Source: Marinobacter daqiaonensis (lineage in GTDB: Bacteria; Pseudomonadota; Gammaproteobacteria; Pseudomonadales; Oleiphilaceae). From it: DNA of 64,000 bases. The notes beneath the pieces are model-generated. The model did not search any database. It was not told the DNA's origin and worked only from the letters and a program-made list of their open reading frames with translations. The stretch spans positions 1,089,616 through 1,153,615 of the forward strand of contig NZ_FOYW01000001.1 of NCBI RefSeq assembly GCF_900115285.1, read 5' to 3'. This document shows, in pieces, positions 54,105 through 63,948 of this stretch. The position numbers and the translations under genes are program-made. The stretch's first letter is position 1. Each line of letters starts with the position of its first letter.

Positions 54105-55150
54105 ATGACTCGCCCCCGAGAACAGCTCATCTCCGTTTCCGAGACACCCTACTACCATGTGGTATCGCGCTGCGTACGTCGCACCTTTTTGTGTGGCATC
54201 GATCATCAGACTGGGCAAAGCTACGAGCACCGCCGACATTGGATCGAACAGCGTATCCGACTCCTGTCATCTATCTTCACCATTGACCTTTGCGCCTATG
54301 CGGTCATGTCCAACCATTACCATCTGGTGGTCAAACTCTGCCCCGAACAAGCCGATGCATGGAGCGATGACGAGGTGCTGGAGCGCTGGACCAGTCTCTT
54401 TAAAGGGCCAGCACTAATCCAACGCCACCGGGCCGGGAAGGCCCCGCACGAGGCAGAGCAGCTATTTGTCAAACAAGTGGTGAGCGTTTACCGGCAGCGG
54501 CTGACTGACCTGAGCTGGTTTATGAAGTGCCTGAACGAGTCGATTGCCCGCGAAGCAAACCGGGAAGATGGGTGCACAGGGCACTTTTATGACAGCCTTC
54601 CCTGGCCGTCACCCCTTCGGGGCCAGCCTTCGGCTGTTCCAATTTGGTCCAGTCAAATTGGTGGGAAAGCCGCTTCAAATCTCAGGCCCTGGTCTCCGAA
54701 CAGGCACTACTGAGCTGCATGGCTTACGTGGATTTGAATCCCGTTCGTGCCGCTATAGCGGAAACCCCCGAAACCTCGGACTACACCAGCATCAGGGAAC
54801 GGCTGGCGCCGCGATTCAATCTCGCGGACGCTATCCAGGCACAGACGGAGCGGCTATTTCTGAATCAGTTTCCACTCCCCCTCAAACCGTTACTCAATTT
54901 CGAGGGCGCCATAAGAGACGAACCTCAACGGGGCATCCTATTAAGCCTCACTGACTACCTGGAACTGGTGGACTACACCGGGCGGATCATCAATCCCGAC
55001 AAGCGCGGCCACATCCCAGAGCACCAACCTCCCATCCTGCAACGGATTGGGCTCGGTGCGGACGAATGGCTTATCGAAGCCACGGAATTTGAAAACCGCT
55101 ATCGGGATAATCAACGAACCCATCTGGATCGGCGACGATCGGTGGCCTGA
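54105..55150 (+). pseudogene. REP-associated tyrosine transposase (Y1/RAYT) gene, broken
   Basis: The N-terminal frame (MTRPREQLISVSETPYYHVV, CAYAVMSNHYHLVVKL) carries the HUH motif of Y1 transposases, and the C-terminal frame continues SRFKSQALVSEQALLSCMAY, VDLNPVRA. Between them a 74-bp insert (54589-54662) shifts the frame. Joining the flanks gives GHFWESRFKS, the conserved family motif. RAYT proteins recognise REP hairpins and are thought to spread them. This window is rich in REPs, but the local RAYT is disabled. Confidence 0.85.
54589..54662 (+). repeat. 74-bp palindromic insertion inside the RAYT gene
   Basis: The insert carries three small hairpins: CCCCTTCGGGG, AGCCTTCGGCT and CAATTT-GGTCCAGTC-AAATTG. 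Removing exactly this segment restores the reading frame and a conserved motif. That defines both borders. It is therefore a small mobile palindromic element rather than gradual decay. Confidence 0.75.
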
Positions 55151-55162
55151 CCTCATATAACC

Positions 55163-55569
55163 CGTTCAGAACCCCTCGAACTGGCCGCCACCAGGGGAAC
55201 TCGCTTGGCTGGCATCTGGTGAAATGGCCAGAAAACAATCGAAACTGAGCAACGGCACTCGGTCCGTATTCGTTCAGATGACCTCACTTGGCACTGACGC
55301 ACACCTGTTTGAACGGAGATCGGTTTCTTTTCGGCTGGTGCCTGTCCCTGCTCCCCTGTTTGTCCCTGCTCCCACGTTCAGAACCCCTCGAACTGGCCTC
55401 CACCAAGGGACTCGCTTGGCTGGCATCTGGTGAAATGGCCAGAAAACATTCGAAACTGAGCAACGGCACTCTGTCCGTATTCGTTCTGATGACCTCACCT
55501 GGCACTGACGCACACCTGTTTGAACGGAGATCGATTTCTTTTCCGCTGGTGCCTGTCCCTGCTCCCCTG
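55163..55569. repeat. Direct duplication of about 195 bp, offset about 212 bp
   Basis: The stretch beginning CGTTCAGAACCCCTCGAACT at 55163 returns at 55375 with few differences, each copy ending in GCTGGTGCCTGTCCCTGCTC. It follows the RAYT remnant and contains no gene. It may be two copies of a RAYT-linked repeat unit. Confidence 0.9.
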
Positions 55570-55655
55570 CTCCCCTGCAGGTGCCTGTCCCTGCTCCCCT
55601 GTCTCACGCCTGTCCCTGCTTGTTTCTACCTGTCCCTGCTTGTTTTCTATCAACG
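55552..55655. repeat. Degenerate CCTGTCCCTGC array
   Basis: CCTGTCCCTGCT is repeated at irregular spacing four to five times, interspersed with CTCCCCTG, TCTCACG and TGTTTCTA. It extends the duplicated region toward the ligase gene. No coding function is seen. Confidence 0.75.
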
Positions 55656-55768
55656 TAAAACCCGAGGATCAGTGCATTATTTGTGGCCCGTTGTTCGATG
55701 GACAAATTCATAAAAGCTAAAATCAGGCCAACTGGCTTAAGTTTTCCCATTAACCCTCAGCTGGAGCT

Positions 55769-57304
55769 TCAATCCGGGCTATCATTTAATGGCGGCATAA
55801 GTGACGGATGTCGGGGGTAGTTACCGTGAGCCCAGAATCGTGGCACCCTTCCAAGTTCAATATGCTCCTCGTAGTAAGCAGTGTCGATTATCATCGCATT
55901 GTGGTACCGCCATACTTCCATCAGCCACCAGCCTCCTCCTCCAGCGACTATTAGTATCAGCACGACCCCAACACCCCGACCCACCCATCCAACCCCTTTG
56001 GAGATTGCTGGTAAAGCCAGTGAATACTGAGACGTCAACGCCCAGAACATGGAGAGAATAAGAAAGCCAGCCAGCATTGAGGCAGGAGCAATGAAAACAG
56101 CTGATACGGCAGCATGTATGAGGGCGGCCAGCACAGAGGCGGAAATACCAATTAGGCACAGCAGATGAGGCTTAGAATGCTGGGCCACCTGAGTCCGCGC
56201 CGCCAGCAATCTCCGGAATCCGACAATCGCCGGCAACGCCATAGCCACCAGAGTCAACCAGCCATACTCGGCTGCCCACATCAGGTACATATTGTGAGGG
56301 TGCCCAACCTTCTTCGAGCCCTGGTAACTATCGGTCAAGATGTCGTGGGTTAGCCATGATTGAGGGCCCATCCCAAAGGGAAATTTCTGCAGGCTCATTG
56401 TCCAGGCTTCCTGCCAGAGTGGCATTCGCCCGGAGGAGTCGGTCCTCAAATTTCTTATCTGAAGTTCACCGAACACCACTGAAGGAATAATTACGGACAA
56501 CAAAAGCCATGTGGCTACACCGAAGACAAAATACCGAAAAAAGGTCTTGAACCAGGGTAGGAAGGCTCGTCCAAAAACCAACAAAATAATTATCACTGCG
56601 GTTGCGAGCCCAACCATTGTACCCCGGGATCCCGACAGAAACACGATCCACCACCAGATAGCGGCGGTAACCGCCATTCCCGGAATCCACAAGCGATTTG
56701 TTCGGAAAGGGATGACAAGAGCAGCCAAAGGCAACAGAGGGAGAAACCAGGTAGCCAAATGACTCCAATAGCGGATATTGACGAACCCCCACGGAATGAC
56801 CTGATCCAGCCCGGAAAAATCATCGGCAACCGCAAACAGATAAACTGTCACCGTCATTGCGCTATAGAAAAAACAGGCAACCCCAATCGCGAACACAAGA
56901 ACTTCAACTGTCAGGTTCAACAGCCCTGCCTTCCGAATACAATAGCCTGTGAGGCCGAACGAAACAAAAAAGAGCGCATAAAATATTGCCTCAACTGCGG
57001 CGAAAGCAGTAGTAGAACTCTGGAAAGCAAAGAACATGAGGCAAAGCGTGAGCGGGGCAAACGGCCACAGCGTTAAGCAGTGAGCGCCGGACAAACCATC
57101 ATAGACAAGGCACCAAAGGCAAATGATAACGCTCATGAGTAAAAGAAAGCAGAGCATAAGCCGGCGGTCTGCGTATGCGCCGGATATGACTGGAAGAAAA
57201 TCGACAAACAGCGCGTAGAGAAGCGACAAAAATATAACAGAAATTATTGGAAACGCGAGGCGTTCAGTTACTATACGTTTTGAAAACTGAGGAGCTGATT
57301 CCAT
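55769..57304 (-). CDS. O-antigen ligase / pilin O-oligosaccharyltransferase-like membrane protein
   Basis: The 511-residue protein has about 12 membrane helices and the Wzy_C (WaaL/PglL) hallmarks: FLSGSRGTMVG near residue 225 and a long periplasmic loop with RMPLWQEAWTM and VGHPHNMYLMWAAEYG. Such proteins transfer lipid-linked glycans to lipid A core (WaaL) or to pilin or other proteins (PilO/TfpO, PglL). Its position near two pilin genes, and 10 kb outside the polysaccharide locus, makes pilin glycosylation an attractive guess. The sequence alone does not separate the two roles. Confidence 0.8.
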   Translation of the reverse strand: MESAPQFSKRIVTERLAFPIISVIFLSLLYALFVDFLPVISGAYADRRLMLCFLLLMSVIICLWCLVYDGLSGAHCLTLWPFAPLTLCLMFFAFQSSTTAFAAVEAIFYALFFVSFGLTGYCIRKAGLLNLTVEVLVFAIGVACFFYSAMTVTVYLFAVADDFSGLDQVIPWGFVNIRYWSHLATWFLPLLPLAALVIPFRTNRLWIPGMAVTAAIWWWIVFLSGSRGTMVGLATAVIIILLVFGRAFLPWFKTFFRYFVFGVATWLLLSVIIPSVVFGELQIRNLRTDSSGRMPLWQEAWTMSLQKFPFGMGPQSWLTHDILTDSYQGSKKVGHPHNMYLMWAAEYGWLTLVAMALPAIVGFRRLLAARTQVAQHSKPHLLCLIGISASVLAALIHAAVSAVFIAPASMLAGFLILSMFWALTSQYSLALPAISKGVGWVGRGVGVVLILIVAGGGGWWLMEVWRYHNAMIIDTAYYEEHIELGRVPRFWAHGNYPRHPSLMPPLNDSPD

Positions 57305-57582
57305 AATCTGGCATTTCTCGCTTCAAGAAGTATGCATAATGAGCAGAAATTTTCCCTGTAGGATTTACACAATCGTTTTTACTGCCAAAAAATCCAAGCT
57401 AGAGTAGGCGTATTTTTATGTAATCTACCATCTTTTTGGTGATTTTTGATTCCCCTAAAATTGGAAAAGGTCGAAAAACCAAGCCGGAAAATCCATAGCA
57501 CTACCACTAACAATTCGCTCTGTTTTAGTCCGTTCTATCCAGGGCGAATTTCCTGTCAGCTCCTGCGCGGCCCTGCTTCGTG

Positions 57583-58731
57583 CTAAAACCGAGTCTTCGC
57601 CAACTCAGCCAGAAACCCTTTCATATTCTGGCCCGCGGCTGCATTATCTGTATCCGAATTCCCCAGCCATACGAAAATCTCTCGGTTTTCGTTAATCACC
57701 GCCACACCAGAGGCTCCTGGTAAATAGCCTTCCTTTATCTGGTAAGCTTTTTCGCTTACAGGTGAGTATTCGTAGAAGGCGTAGCCATAACATTTCTTGA
57801 AAACGCTGCTATCACAATCGCCGCTGTAAAAAAAATCTGGAGCTGCCCCCTTTATCAAGTCCCGCAATAATAGCGCATAGGCAGATGCACTACCGCTCAT
57901 TCCTGCTGTGGATGAAATGGCGTCGTAATCGAATCGCCCCTTAAGGTTACGACCATAGAAATCGTTGAATCTAAAATCTCTTTCAACCTCATCAACAGCT
58001 TCATCGTACTGTACGTAACCGATATTTCTCTCCGACAGATAATAGCTGGACTCCACTGCTGAGCGGTAAGAGCGCCCAGTCGCCACCGCGATAACTTCGC
58101 CCAGAATACAATAGCCTAAATTGGAATATTGGAAATCCCCAACAGAGCCGACATTCCCAGAGGAAATCAGATCGGAAAGAGCGTACGGGCAAACGGGCGT
58201 CATATTGTTAACAAATATCTGTCCCCTTATGCCAGACCTGTGGCTCAACAACTGTCCGACCGTGACATCGCCGACGCTTCCCGTACCCTCTGGCATGGAG
58301 AACAGATCGTCCAGTGCGCTTTGCAACGTCAACTTCTCTTCTTTTACCAGATCCAAAACCTTTGCTGCGGTAATCGGCTTGGTAAGACTCCCATACCTGA
58401 AGCGCGTGTCTTGGTCGACCATTTCTGACAAGAGCATGGTCGACTTCCAGCCGGTTTCACAATGGGACAGTTTGCCTTGCTCATCAACAAACGCCACCTG
58501 CGTTGACAAGGCTTTCAGACGGACGATGCCATGGGACGTCATTTCACCCAGCCAGTCAGGTGCGCCTTCGGAGCATTTGGCGCTCAGTCTTGCGATTGGA
58601 GCCTGAACTGTAAACAGTGCCCGCATGACTGCATTGCGGTCGGAAAGCCAGTAATGCAGAGCCAAGGACAGACAGATTATGCCCAGAAGCATTAGAAGAA
58701 ACGAAACAGGTAGTCGCTTTGCGGTTCCCAT
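57583..58731 (-). CDS. Membrane-anchored serine beta-lactamase-like hydrolase
   Basis: The 382-residue protein has one N-terminal membrane anchor (FLLMLLGIICLSLALHYWLS). A class C beta-lactamase/esterase fold follows, with SLTK as the SxxK motif (near residue 116) and YSNLGY as the YxN motif (near 204). The third motif is an altered GYLPGASG-type segment near residue 335. Family members include D-alanyl peptidases and esterases that modify surface glycans. It may act on envelope or pilus glycan, but the substrate is unknown. It is not a likely true beta-lactamase. Confidence 0.78.
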   Translation of the reverse strand: MGTAKRLPVSFLLMLLGIICLSLALHYWLSDRNAVMRALFTVQAPIARLSAKCSEGAPDWLGEMTSHGIVRLKALSTQVAFVDEQGKLSHCETGWKSTMLLSEMVDQDTRFRYGSLTKPITAAKVLDLVKEEKLTLQSALDDLFSMPEGTGSVGDVTVGQLLSHRSGIRGQIFVNNMTPVCPYALSDLISSGNVGSVGDFQYSNLGYCILGEVIAVATGRSYRSAVESSYYLSERNIGYVQYDEAVDEVERDFRFNDFYGRNLKGRFDYDAISSTAGMSGSASAYALLLRDLIKGAAPDFFYSGDCDSSVFKKCYGYAFYEYSPVSEKAYQIKEGYLPGASGVAVINENREIFVWLGNSDTDNAAAGQNMKGFLAELAKTRF

Positions 58732-58816
58732 TGCACTTTAGCCAAAAAGCTCACTCGAAGTCGCCAGCCATTAACAAGATAAAAGCTCAAGTATTTTCTG
58801 GCTGTTCTCTCAGTCC

Positions 58817-58849
58817 AAAAAAAAAAGCGAACCGCTCACGCGATTCGCT
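58817..58849 (-). terminator. Rho-independent terminator of pilA
   Basis: On the minus strand, AGCGAATCGC, loop GTGA, GCGGTTCGCT, then ten T residues. The stem has ten pairs including one G-T. It sits just downstream of the pilA stop codon. Confidence 0.92.
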
Positions 58850-58873
58850 TTTGCTATAGAGCAGCTAGAGATC

Positions 58874-59341
58874 TTAAGAGCCGGTACCAGAACAACCAGT
58901 CGGCTGATACTTAGCTTCTACAGTTGTTGCACAGCTCCACACACCGGCCGGGGTACGAGTCCAGGTCAGGGTCTGGCTTGCAACAGCTGCACTCGCGTTA
59001 CCTCCAAACGTAGCCTCGATAGTGCTGTTTTCAGTATTGGTTGTTGCGATTTCTACGGCCAGTCCCGTTTGGGGGGCATATGAAGTTGCACCGATCAGGT
59101 TGCTGTTGGTCCAACCAAGATCACACTCGCCCGCAGCAGTGAGGCCGTCCAGCAGACAGGTTTCAATCACGGTTTTCAGAGCACCCGTCTCCTGCATCAC
59201 ACGAGTTACCTGGGACTTGGAAACGTAATTCTGGTACTGCGGGATGGCTACGGCAGCCAGAATACCGATGATCGCTACAACGATCATCAGTTCGATCAGG
59301 GTAAAACCCTTCTGAGCGTGGTTCATCTGAATGTTCTTCAT
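58874..59341 (-). CDS. pilA: Type IV major pilin
   Basis: The 155-residue prepilin has leader [12 protein letters not shown], cut by PilD before [20 protein letters not shown] (class IVa, Glu5). The globular part has a disulfide-type cysteine pair near the C-terminus ([18 protein letters not shown]). AGAGG lies before the ATG at 59341; an ATG five codons later is less well placed. It is divergent from pilBCD. A sigma-54 promoter upstream and a strong terminator downstream mark it as a single transcription unit with high output. Confidence 0.95.
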   Translation of the reverse strand: MKNIQMNHAQKGFTLIELMIVVAIIGILAAVAIPQYQNYVSKSQVTRVMQETGALKTVIETCLLDGLTAAGECDLGWTNSNLIGATSYAPQTGLAVEIATTNTENSTIEATFGGNASAAVASQTLTWTRTPAGVWSCATTVEAKYQPTGCSGTGS

Positions 59342-59436
59342 GTCACAACCTCTGTGTGTTTTTTCGATTTGCTTTCGACTGGCCCCGGGGCCGGTGGAGC
59401 GCTGCCCCCGAACCGGTGTGAGCCTGCCGAACTCAT

Positions 59437-59452
59437 TGCAGTGATCGTGCCA
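59437..59452 (-). promoter_or_regulatory. Sigma-54 promoter of pilA
   Basis: The minus strand reads TGGCACGATCACTGCA, matching TGGCAC-N5-TTGC in all but one position, with correct GG-to-GC spacing. It lies about 100 bases before the pilA start codon. RpoN with the PilSR two-component system drives pilA in Pseudomonas, so the same control is expected. PilSR genes are not in this window. Confidence 0.85.
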
Positions 59453-59722
59453 ACTTACGTGATAACCTAATTTAACCTTTGTTTTCAGTTCGGTACGGAT
59501 TTGGCCCTGATCCAAAGAAGGGCGCGAGAGCCCGGCATTTTCATGACGCATCCGGTCGACCAATGACCCTCAGCGTCACTCTGCGATGACAGTCACATGC
59601 CTGAGTGACACAAATGGTCAATAAGGAGTCTTTCCAATCATACTTGGTCCATCTAAACTCACTGTCATTCAGTCACCGCAGGTCCATTCCCGTCCTGTCA
59701 GTGCTTTACCGACAAAAGTTCA

Positions 59723-61444
59723 ATGTCTATGGCAACCAACAAAAGCAATGTGACCCTCACCGGCCTGGCCCGGCGTTTTGTGGAAGATGGCCTGCTGGAA
59801 GAGGCGGTCGCCAAGGACGCCTACCTTCAGGCGGCCAACAACCGGATTCCGCTTATTACCTACCTGGTGCAGAACAATCTGGCGAACAGTCAGAAGCTGG
59901 CGTTCGCCGCTGCCATGGAGTTTGGCGTCTCGGTTCTGGACCTGAGCAGCTTCCTGCCGGAAATGCTTCCGGAAAATCTGGTCGATGAGAAGCTCGTTCG
60001 AAAACACAATGCGCTGCCGCTCTACAAGCGTGGAAATCGTCTGTTTATTGCCGTTTCGGACCCCACCAACATCCAGGCGCTGGATGAGATAAAATTCAAT
60101 ACCGGGCTGAGCACCGATGCGATCCTCGTGGATGACGCGGCGCTTCGCACCGCCATCGACAAGTACCTCGAGTCACACGACGACTCCATGGGCAATCTTG
60201 ATGATGCTGACCTGGAAGGCGTGGAAACGGAAGGCGGCGATCAGGACGAAGACGACAGCGTCGTCAGCACGACGGATGTGGATGACGCCCCCATCGTCAA
60301 GTACGTGAACAAGGTACTCCTCGATGCCATTCGCGGCGGTGCCTCGGACGTCCACTTTGAACCCTATGAGAAGACATACCGGGTCCGCTACCGCACAGAT
60401 GGCATTCTTAAGGAAGTCTCCAGGCCCTCTATCAAGCTGGCCCCCAAGATCTCCGCCCGGGTCAAGATCATGTCTCAATTGGACATTTCCGAGCGTCGCG
60501 TACCCCAGGACGGCCGGATCAAGATGAAGCTGTCCAAGACAAAGGCCATCGACTTTCGTGTTAACACCCTGCCCACCCTGTGGGGCGAGAAGATCGTGCT
60601 CCGGATTCTGGATCCCAGCCAGGCCCAGATGGGCATTGATGTGCTGGGCTATGAGGAAGACCAGAAAGAACTGTACATGGACGCCCTGAAACAGCCTCAG
60701 GGCATGATTCTGGTCACCGGTCCCACCGGTTCGGGCAAGACGGTCTCCCTTTACACCGGCCTGAACATTCTCAACACCGCCGAGATCAACATTTCCACGG
60801 CGGAAGATCCGGCCGAGATCAACCTGGAAGGCATCAACCAGGTCAACGTGAACAACAAGGTGGGACTCGGCTTTGCCGAGGCTCTGAGGGCCTTCCTCCG
60901 CCAGGATCCTGACGTGATCATGGTGGGCGAGATCCGGGATCTGGAAACCGCCAACATTGCCATCAAGGCGGCCCAGACCGGGCACCTGGTGCTTTCCACA
61001 CTGCACACCAACAGTGCGGCGGAAACCCTGACCCGGATGATGAACATGGGGGTCCCCTCCTTCAACATTGCCACCTCGGTCAGCCTGATCATCGCCCAGC
61101 GCCTGGCCCGGCGCCTCTGTAGCTGCAAGCAACCTTTAGAGGTGCCCAGAGAGACCCTTTTGAAGGAGGGGTTCACAGAAGAACAAATTGAAACAGGCTT
61201 CACGTTGTTCACACCTAAGGGCTGTGATAAATGCAGTGGAGGCTATAAGGGCCGCGTGGGCATATACGAGGTGGTGAAGATCACCGAATCCCTGGCCAAC
61301 ATGATCATGGAGGAGGCAAGCTCCCTCCAGATCGCCCGCGAGGCCCAGAAAGAAGGTTTCCGCAACCTGCGTCAGTCCGCCCTTCGCAAGGTAATGGACG
61401 GGATGACCAGTCTTGAGGAAGCCAACCGCGTGACGAAGGATTAA
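59723..61444 (+). CDS. pilB: Type IVa pilus assembly ATPase PilB
   Basis: PilB is the cytoplasmic hexameric ATPase that powers pilus extension. The 573-residue protein has an N-terminal MshEN-type domain, then the N2 domain ([20 protein letters not shown]). The Walker A GPTGSGKT is at 333-340, followed by the Asp box, Walker B ([16 protein letters not shown]), the His box ([13 protein letters not shown]) and a zinc-binding tetracysteine (CSCK...CDKC). It is followed after 6 bp by pilC. Confidence 0.97.
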   Translation: MSMATNKSNVTLTGLARRFVEDGLLEEAVAKDAYLQAANNRIPLITYLVQNNLANSQKLAFAAAMEFGVSVLDLSSFLPEMLPENLVDEKLVRKHNALPLYKRGNRLFIAVSDPTNIQALDEIKFNTGLSTDAILVDDAALRTAIDKYLESHDDSMGNLDDADLEGVETEGGDQDEDDSVVSTTDVDDAPIVKYVNKVLLDAIRGGASDVHFEPYEKTYRVRYRTDGILKEVSRPSIKLAPKISARVKIMSQLDISERRVPQDGRIKMKLSKTKAIDFRVNTLPTLWGEKIVLRILDPSQAQMGIDVLGYEEDQKELYMDALKQPQGMILVTGPTGSGKTVSLYTGLNILNTAEINISTAEDPAEINLEGINQVNVNNKVGLGFAEALRAFLRQDPDVIMVGEIRDLETANIAIKAAQTGHLVLSTLHTNSAAETLTRMMNMGVPSFNIATSVSLIIAQRLARRLCSCKQPLEVPRETLLKEGFTEEQIETGFTLFTPKGCDKCSGGYKGRVGIYEVVKITESLANMIMEEASSLQIAREAQKEGFRNLRQSALRKVMDGMTSLEEANRVTKD

Positions 61445-61450
61445 GCAAGT

Positions 61451-62677
61451 ATGGCAACGGCAAACAGCTCAGAAAAGCTTCAGGCGTATGTCTGGGAAGG
61501 TAAGGACCGTAAAGGCAACAAAACCAAGGGAGAGGTGTCCGGTACCAATCTCGCCCTGGTGAAGGCCCAGTTGCGAAAGCAGGGCATCATGCCCAGCAAG
61601 GTCAAGAAAAAGCCCAAGCCCCTGTTTGGCGGCAGTAAGAAAATCACGCCTTTCGACATCGCCATGTTCACCCGGCAACTGGCCACGATGATGAAGGCGG
61701 GCGTGCCGCTGGTTCAGAGCTTTGACATCGTCGCGGATGGCCTTGAGAACAAGGGCCTTCAGGAACTGGTCATGTCCATTCGTAATGACGTGGCCTCGGG
61801 CACCAGTTTTGCGGGAGCCCTCAAGCGTCACCCAAAGCATTTTGACGACCTTTACTGCAACCTGGTGGAATCCGGCGAGAAGGCCGGTGCCCTGGAGCAG
61901 ATGCTTGATCGGATTGCCACCTATCTTGAGAAAACGGAACTGCTCAAGAAAAAGGTCAAGAAGGCCATGACCTACCCAATCGCGGTTGTCGTGGTAGCTA
62001 TTATTGTTACCGCGATACTTCTGGTAAAGGTGGTACCTCAGTTCGAAAGCCTGTTCCAGGGCTTTGGGGCCGAACTTCCTGTATTTACGCAGATGGTGGT
62101 GCAATTATCCGAATGGATGCAAAGTTGGTGGTTTGTGGTACTCATTGCCATTGTAGGAACCATTTACCTTTTCAAGGAAGCCAAAAGGCGATCTCAGAAA
62201 TTCTCTGATCTGGTGGACAAGTACGTCCTCAAGCTGCCTATTGTCGGTGAAATTATAGACAAGTCCGCAGTGGCGAAATTCGGTCGTGTCCTTTCCACAA
62301 CTTTCGCGTCAGGCGTACCACTGGTCGATGCCTTGGACTCGGTCGCTGGTGCGACTGGCAACGCGATTTACCGGGATGCCATCATGAAGATCAAGGATGA
62401 AGTGTCCGCAGGCGTTCAGTTACAGGCTGCCATGAAACAGACGGATGTCTTCCCGGTCATGGCTGTCCAGCTAACCGCCATTGGCGAGGAGTCCGGCAAC
62501 CTCGATGAGATGCTGGAGAAAGTTGCCGACCATTATGAAGCCGTGGTGGACGACATGGTGGACAACCTTACCGCACTGATGGAGCCAATGATCATGGCCG
62601 TGCTGGGTGTGCTGGTGGGCGGCCTTATTATTGCCATGTACCTGCCGATCTTCCAGATGGGCAACGTCGTTGGTTGA
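61451..62677 (+). CDS. pilC: Type IVa pilus inner-membrane platform protein PilC
   Basis: The 408-residue protein has two GspF domains (FTRQLATMMKAGVPLVQSFD near residue 75 and FGRVLSTTFASGVPLVDALD near 280). Its three membrane helices include KAMTYPIAVVVVAIIVTAIL and the C-terminal MAVLGVLVGGLIIAMYLPIF. It couples PilB motion to pilin insertion at the inner membrane. Length and order are standard. Confidence 0.96.
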   Translation: MATANSSEKLQAYVWEGKDRKGNKTKGEVSGTNLALVKAQLRKQGIMPSKVKKKPKPLFGGSKKITPFDIAMFTRQLATMMKAGVPLVQSFDIVADGLENKGLQELVMSIRNDVASGTSFAGALKRHPKHFDDLYCNLVESGEKAGALEQMLDRIATYLEKTELLKKKVKKAMTYPIAVVVVAIIVTAILLVKVVPQFESLFQGFGAELPVFTQMVVQLSEWMQSWWFVVLIAIVGTIYLFKEAKRRSQKFSDLVDKYVLKLPIVGEIIDKSAVAKFGRVLSTTFASGVPLVDALDSVAGATGNAIYRDAIMKIKDEVSAGVQLQAAMKQTDVFPVMAVQLTAIGEESGNLDEMLEKVADHYEAVVDDMVDNLTALMEPMIMAVLGVLVGGLIIAMYLPIFQMGNVVG

Positions 62678-62699
62678 TCAGCGCTGGAATGATCACTAC

Positions 62700-62779
62700 C
62701 TGTAGGAGCTGGCCTGCCAGCGAGGTGGTGGACTGCGGCCTCGAAGCCACCCTCCTCGCCAGCAGGCTGGCTCCTACAG
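62700..62779. repeat. REP/BIME element with enlarged loop
   Basis: Arms CTGTAGGAGCTGGCCTGCC and AGCAGGCTGGCTCCTACAG match the array at 2.6-3.2 kb. The loop is longer (about 35 bases) and is itself partly palindromic. It lies between pilC and pilD. Confidence 0.93.
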
Positions 62780-62808
62780 TTTTTCGCCCCCAGATACATA
62801 GGTAATTG

Positions 62809-63684
62809 ATGGCATTTCTCGACACCCTGTTGGGCACCCCCTGGCTTCTCTACCTTGTGGTCCTGTTTGTTTCCCTCTGCATCGGCAGTTTCCTGAACGT
62901 TGTCATTCTCCGGCTACCGAAGATGATGCAGCAGGAGTGGCGATGCCAGTGTGAGGATTTCCTCGCTATTCCTGAGAAGGGACGTAGCACTGAAGAGGCC
63001 ATCACCCTATCGAAGCCTGCGTCCACCTGCCCCTCCTGCGGCCACCGTATCCGGCCCTGGGAGAACATTCCGGTTGTCAGCTACCTGCTTCTCCGTGGCA
63101 AGTGCAGTAACTGCAAGTCCCCGATATCCGCCCGCTACCCGCTGATTGAAACGGTTACGGCGCTTTTTTCATTGATCACCGTCTGGTTGCTTGGCCCCGA
63201 TGTTGGAACTCTCTGGGCCCTGGTGCTGGTCTGGGCATTGATTGCCCTCACCATGATCGACTTCGATACCCAGCTGTTACCCGACAACATCACCCTGCCG
63301 TTGCTGTGGCTCGGGCTGGTACTCAACTACTTCGGCACTATCACGGACTTTACCAGTGCCTTCTGGGGCGCGGTGGCGGGTTACCTGTCGCTGTGGTCCG
63401 TGTACTGGCTGTTCAAACTTGTCACCGGCAAGGAAGGCATGGGGTACGGTGACTTCAAGCTGCTGGCGGCCCTGGGTGCCTGGCTGGGCTGGCAACTCCT
63501 GCCTGCCGTGATCCTTCTTTCCTCCCTGGTGGGCGCCATTGTCGGCATCAGCCTGATGGTCTTCCGCCGCCACGGCCGGGAAGTACCCATCCCCTTCGGC
63601 CCCTACCTGGCCGCCGCCGGCCTCTTGTCCCTGTGGTTCGGGGATGAAATACTAGCCGGCTGGTATGCGTGGCTTGGGGTTTAA
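62809..63684 (+). CDS. pilD: Prepilin peptidase / N-methyltransferase PilD
   Basis: PilD cleaves prepilin leaders and N-methylates the new Phe. The 291-residue inner-membrane protein has the tetracysteine of the methylase part (CPSCGHRIRPWE, CSNCKSPIS). Aspartyl-protease motifs are seen as MIDFDTQLLPD and GMGYGDFKLLAALGAWLG. The ATG is used rather than a TTG one codon earlier. It would process both pilins of this window. Confidence 0.96.
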   Translation: MAFLDTLLGTPWLLYLVVLFVSLCIGSFLNVVILRLPKMMQQEWRCQCEDFLAIPEKGRSTEEAITLSKPASTCPSCGHRIRPWENIPVVSYLLLRGKCSNCKSPISARYPLIETVTALFSLITVWLLGPDVGTLWALVLVWALIALTMIDFDTQLLPDNITLPLLWLGLVLNYFGTITDFTSAFWGAVAGYLSLWSVYWLFKLVTGKEGMGYGDFKLLAALGAWLGWQLLPAVILLSSLVGAIVGISLMVFRRHGREVPIPFGPYLAAAGLLSLWFGDEILAGWYAWLGV

Positions 63685-63693
63685 CACTTTTTT

Positions 63694-63927
63694 GCCGCGG
63701 AATCGGCGGAAGTACGCGGAAAAGACAGAGACGATTTTAGCCACGGAACCCACGGAAGGACACGGAAAAATAACGGGCTGCGGGAAACCCGAACTTTTGA
63801 TGGCACCCGCAACCCATTCTTTTCTGTTGGTCTTTTCTTCCGTGTTTTCCGTGTTTTCCGTGTTTTCCGTGGATTCCGTGGCTATCCTTAATCCTTTCTT
63901 TCCGCGTACTTCCGCGGATTCCGCGGC
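63694..63927. repeat. Nested inverted-repeat element, full copy
   Basis: Outer arms GCCGCGGAATCGGCGGAA / TTCCGCGGATTCCGCGGC, inner arms GCCACGGAACCCACGGAA / TTCCGTGGATTCCGTGGC and core stem GGCTGCGGGAAACCC / GCACCCGCAACCC are present. One arm carries three extra TTCCGTGTT-type units, showing growth by short tandem duplication. It fills the pilD-coaE gap. Confidence 0.93.
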
Positions 63928-63948
63928 CAAATAATAAAGAGGGTATTC

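Noticed and set aside
57583..58731. Antibiotic-resistance beta-lactamase
   Set aside because: The protein is membrane-anchored and its third motif departs from KTG. Its context is with pilus and glycan genes, so an esterase or peptidase role is more likely.
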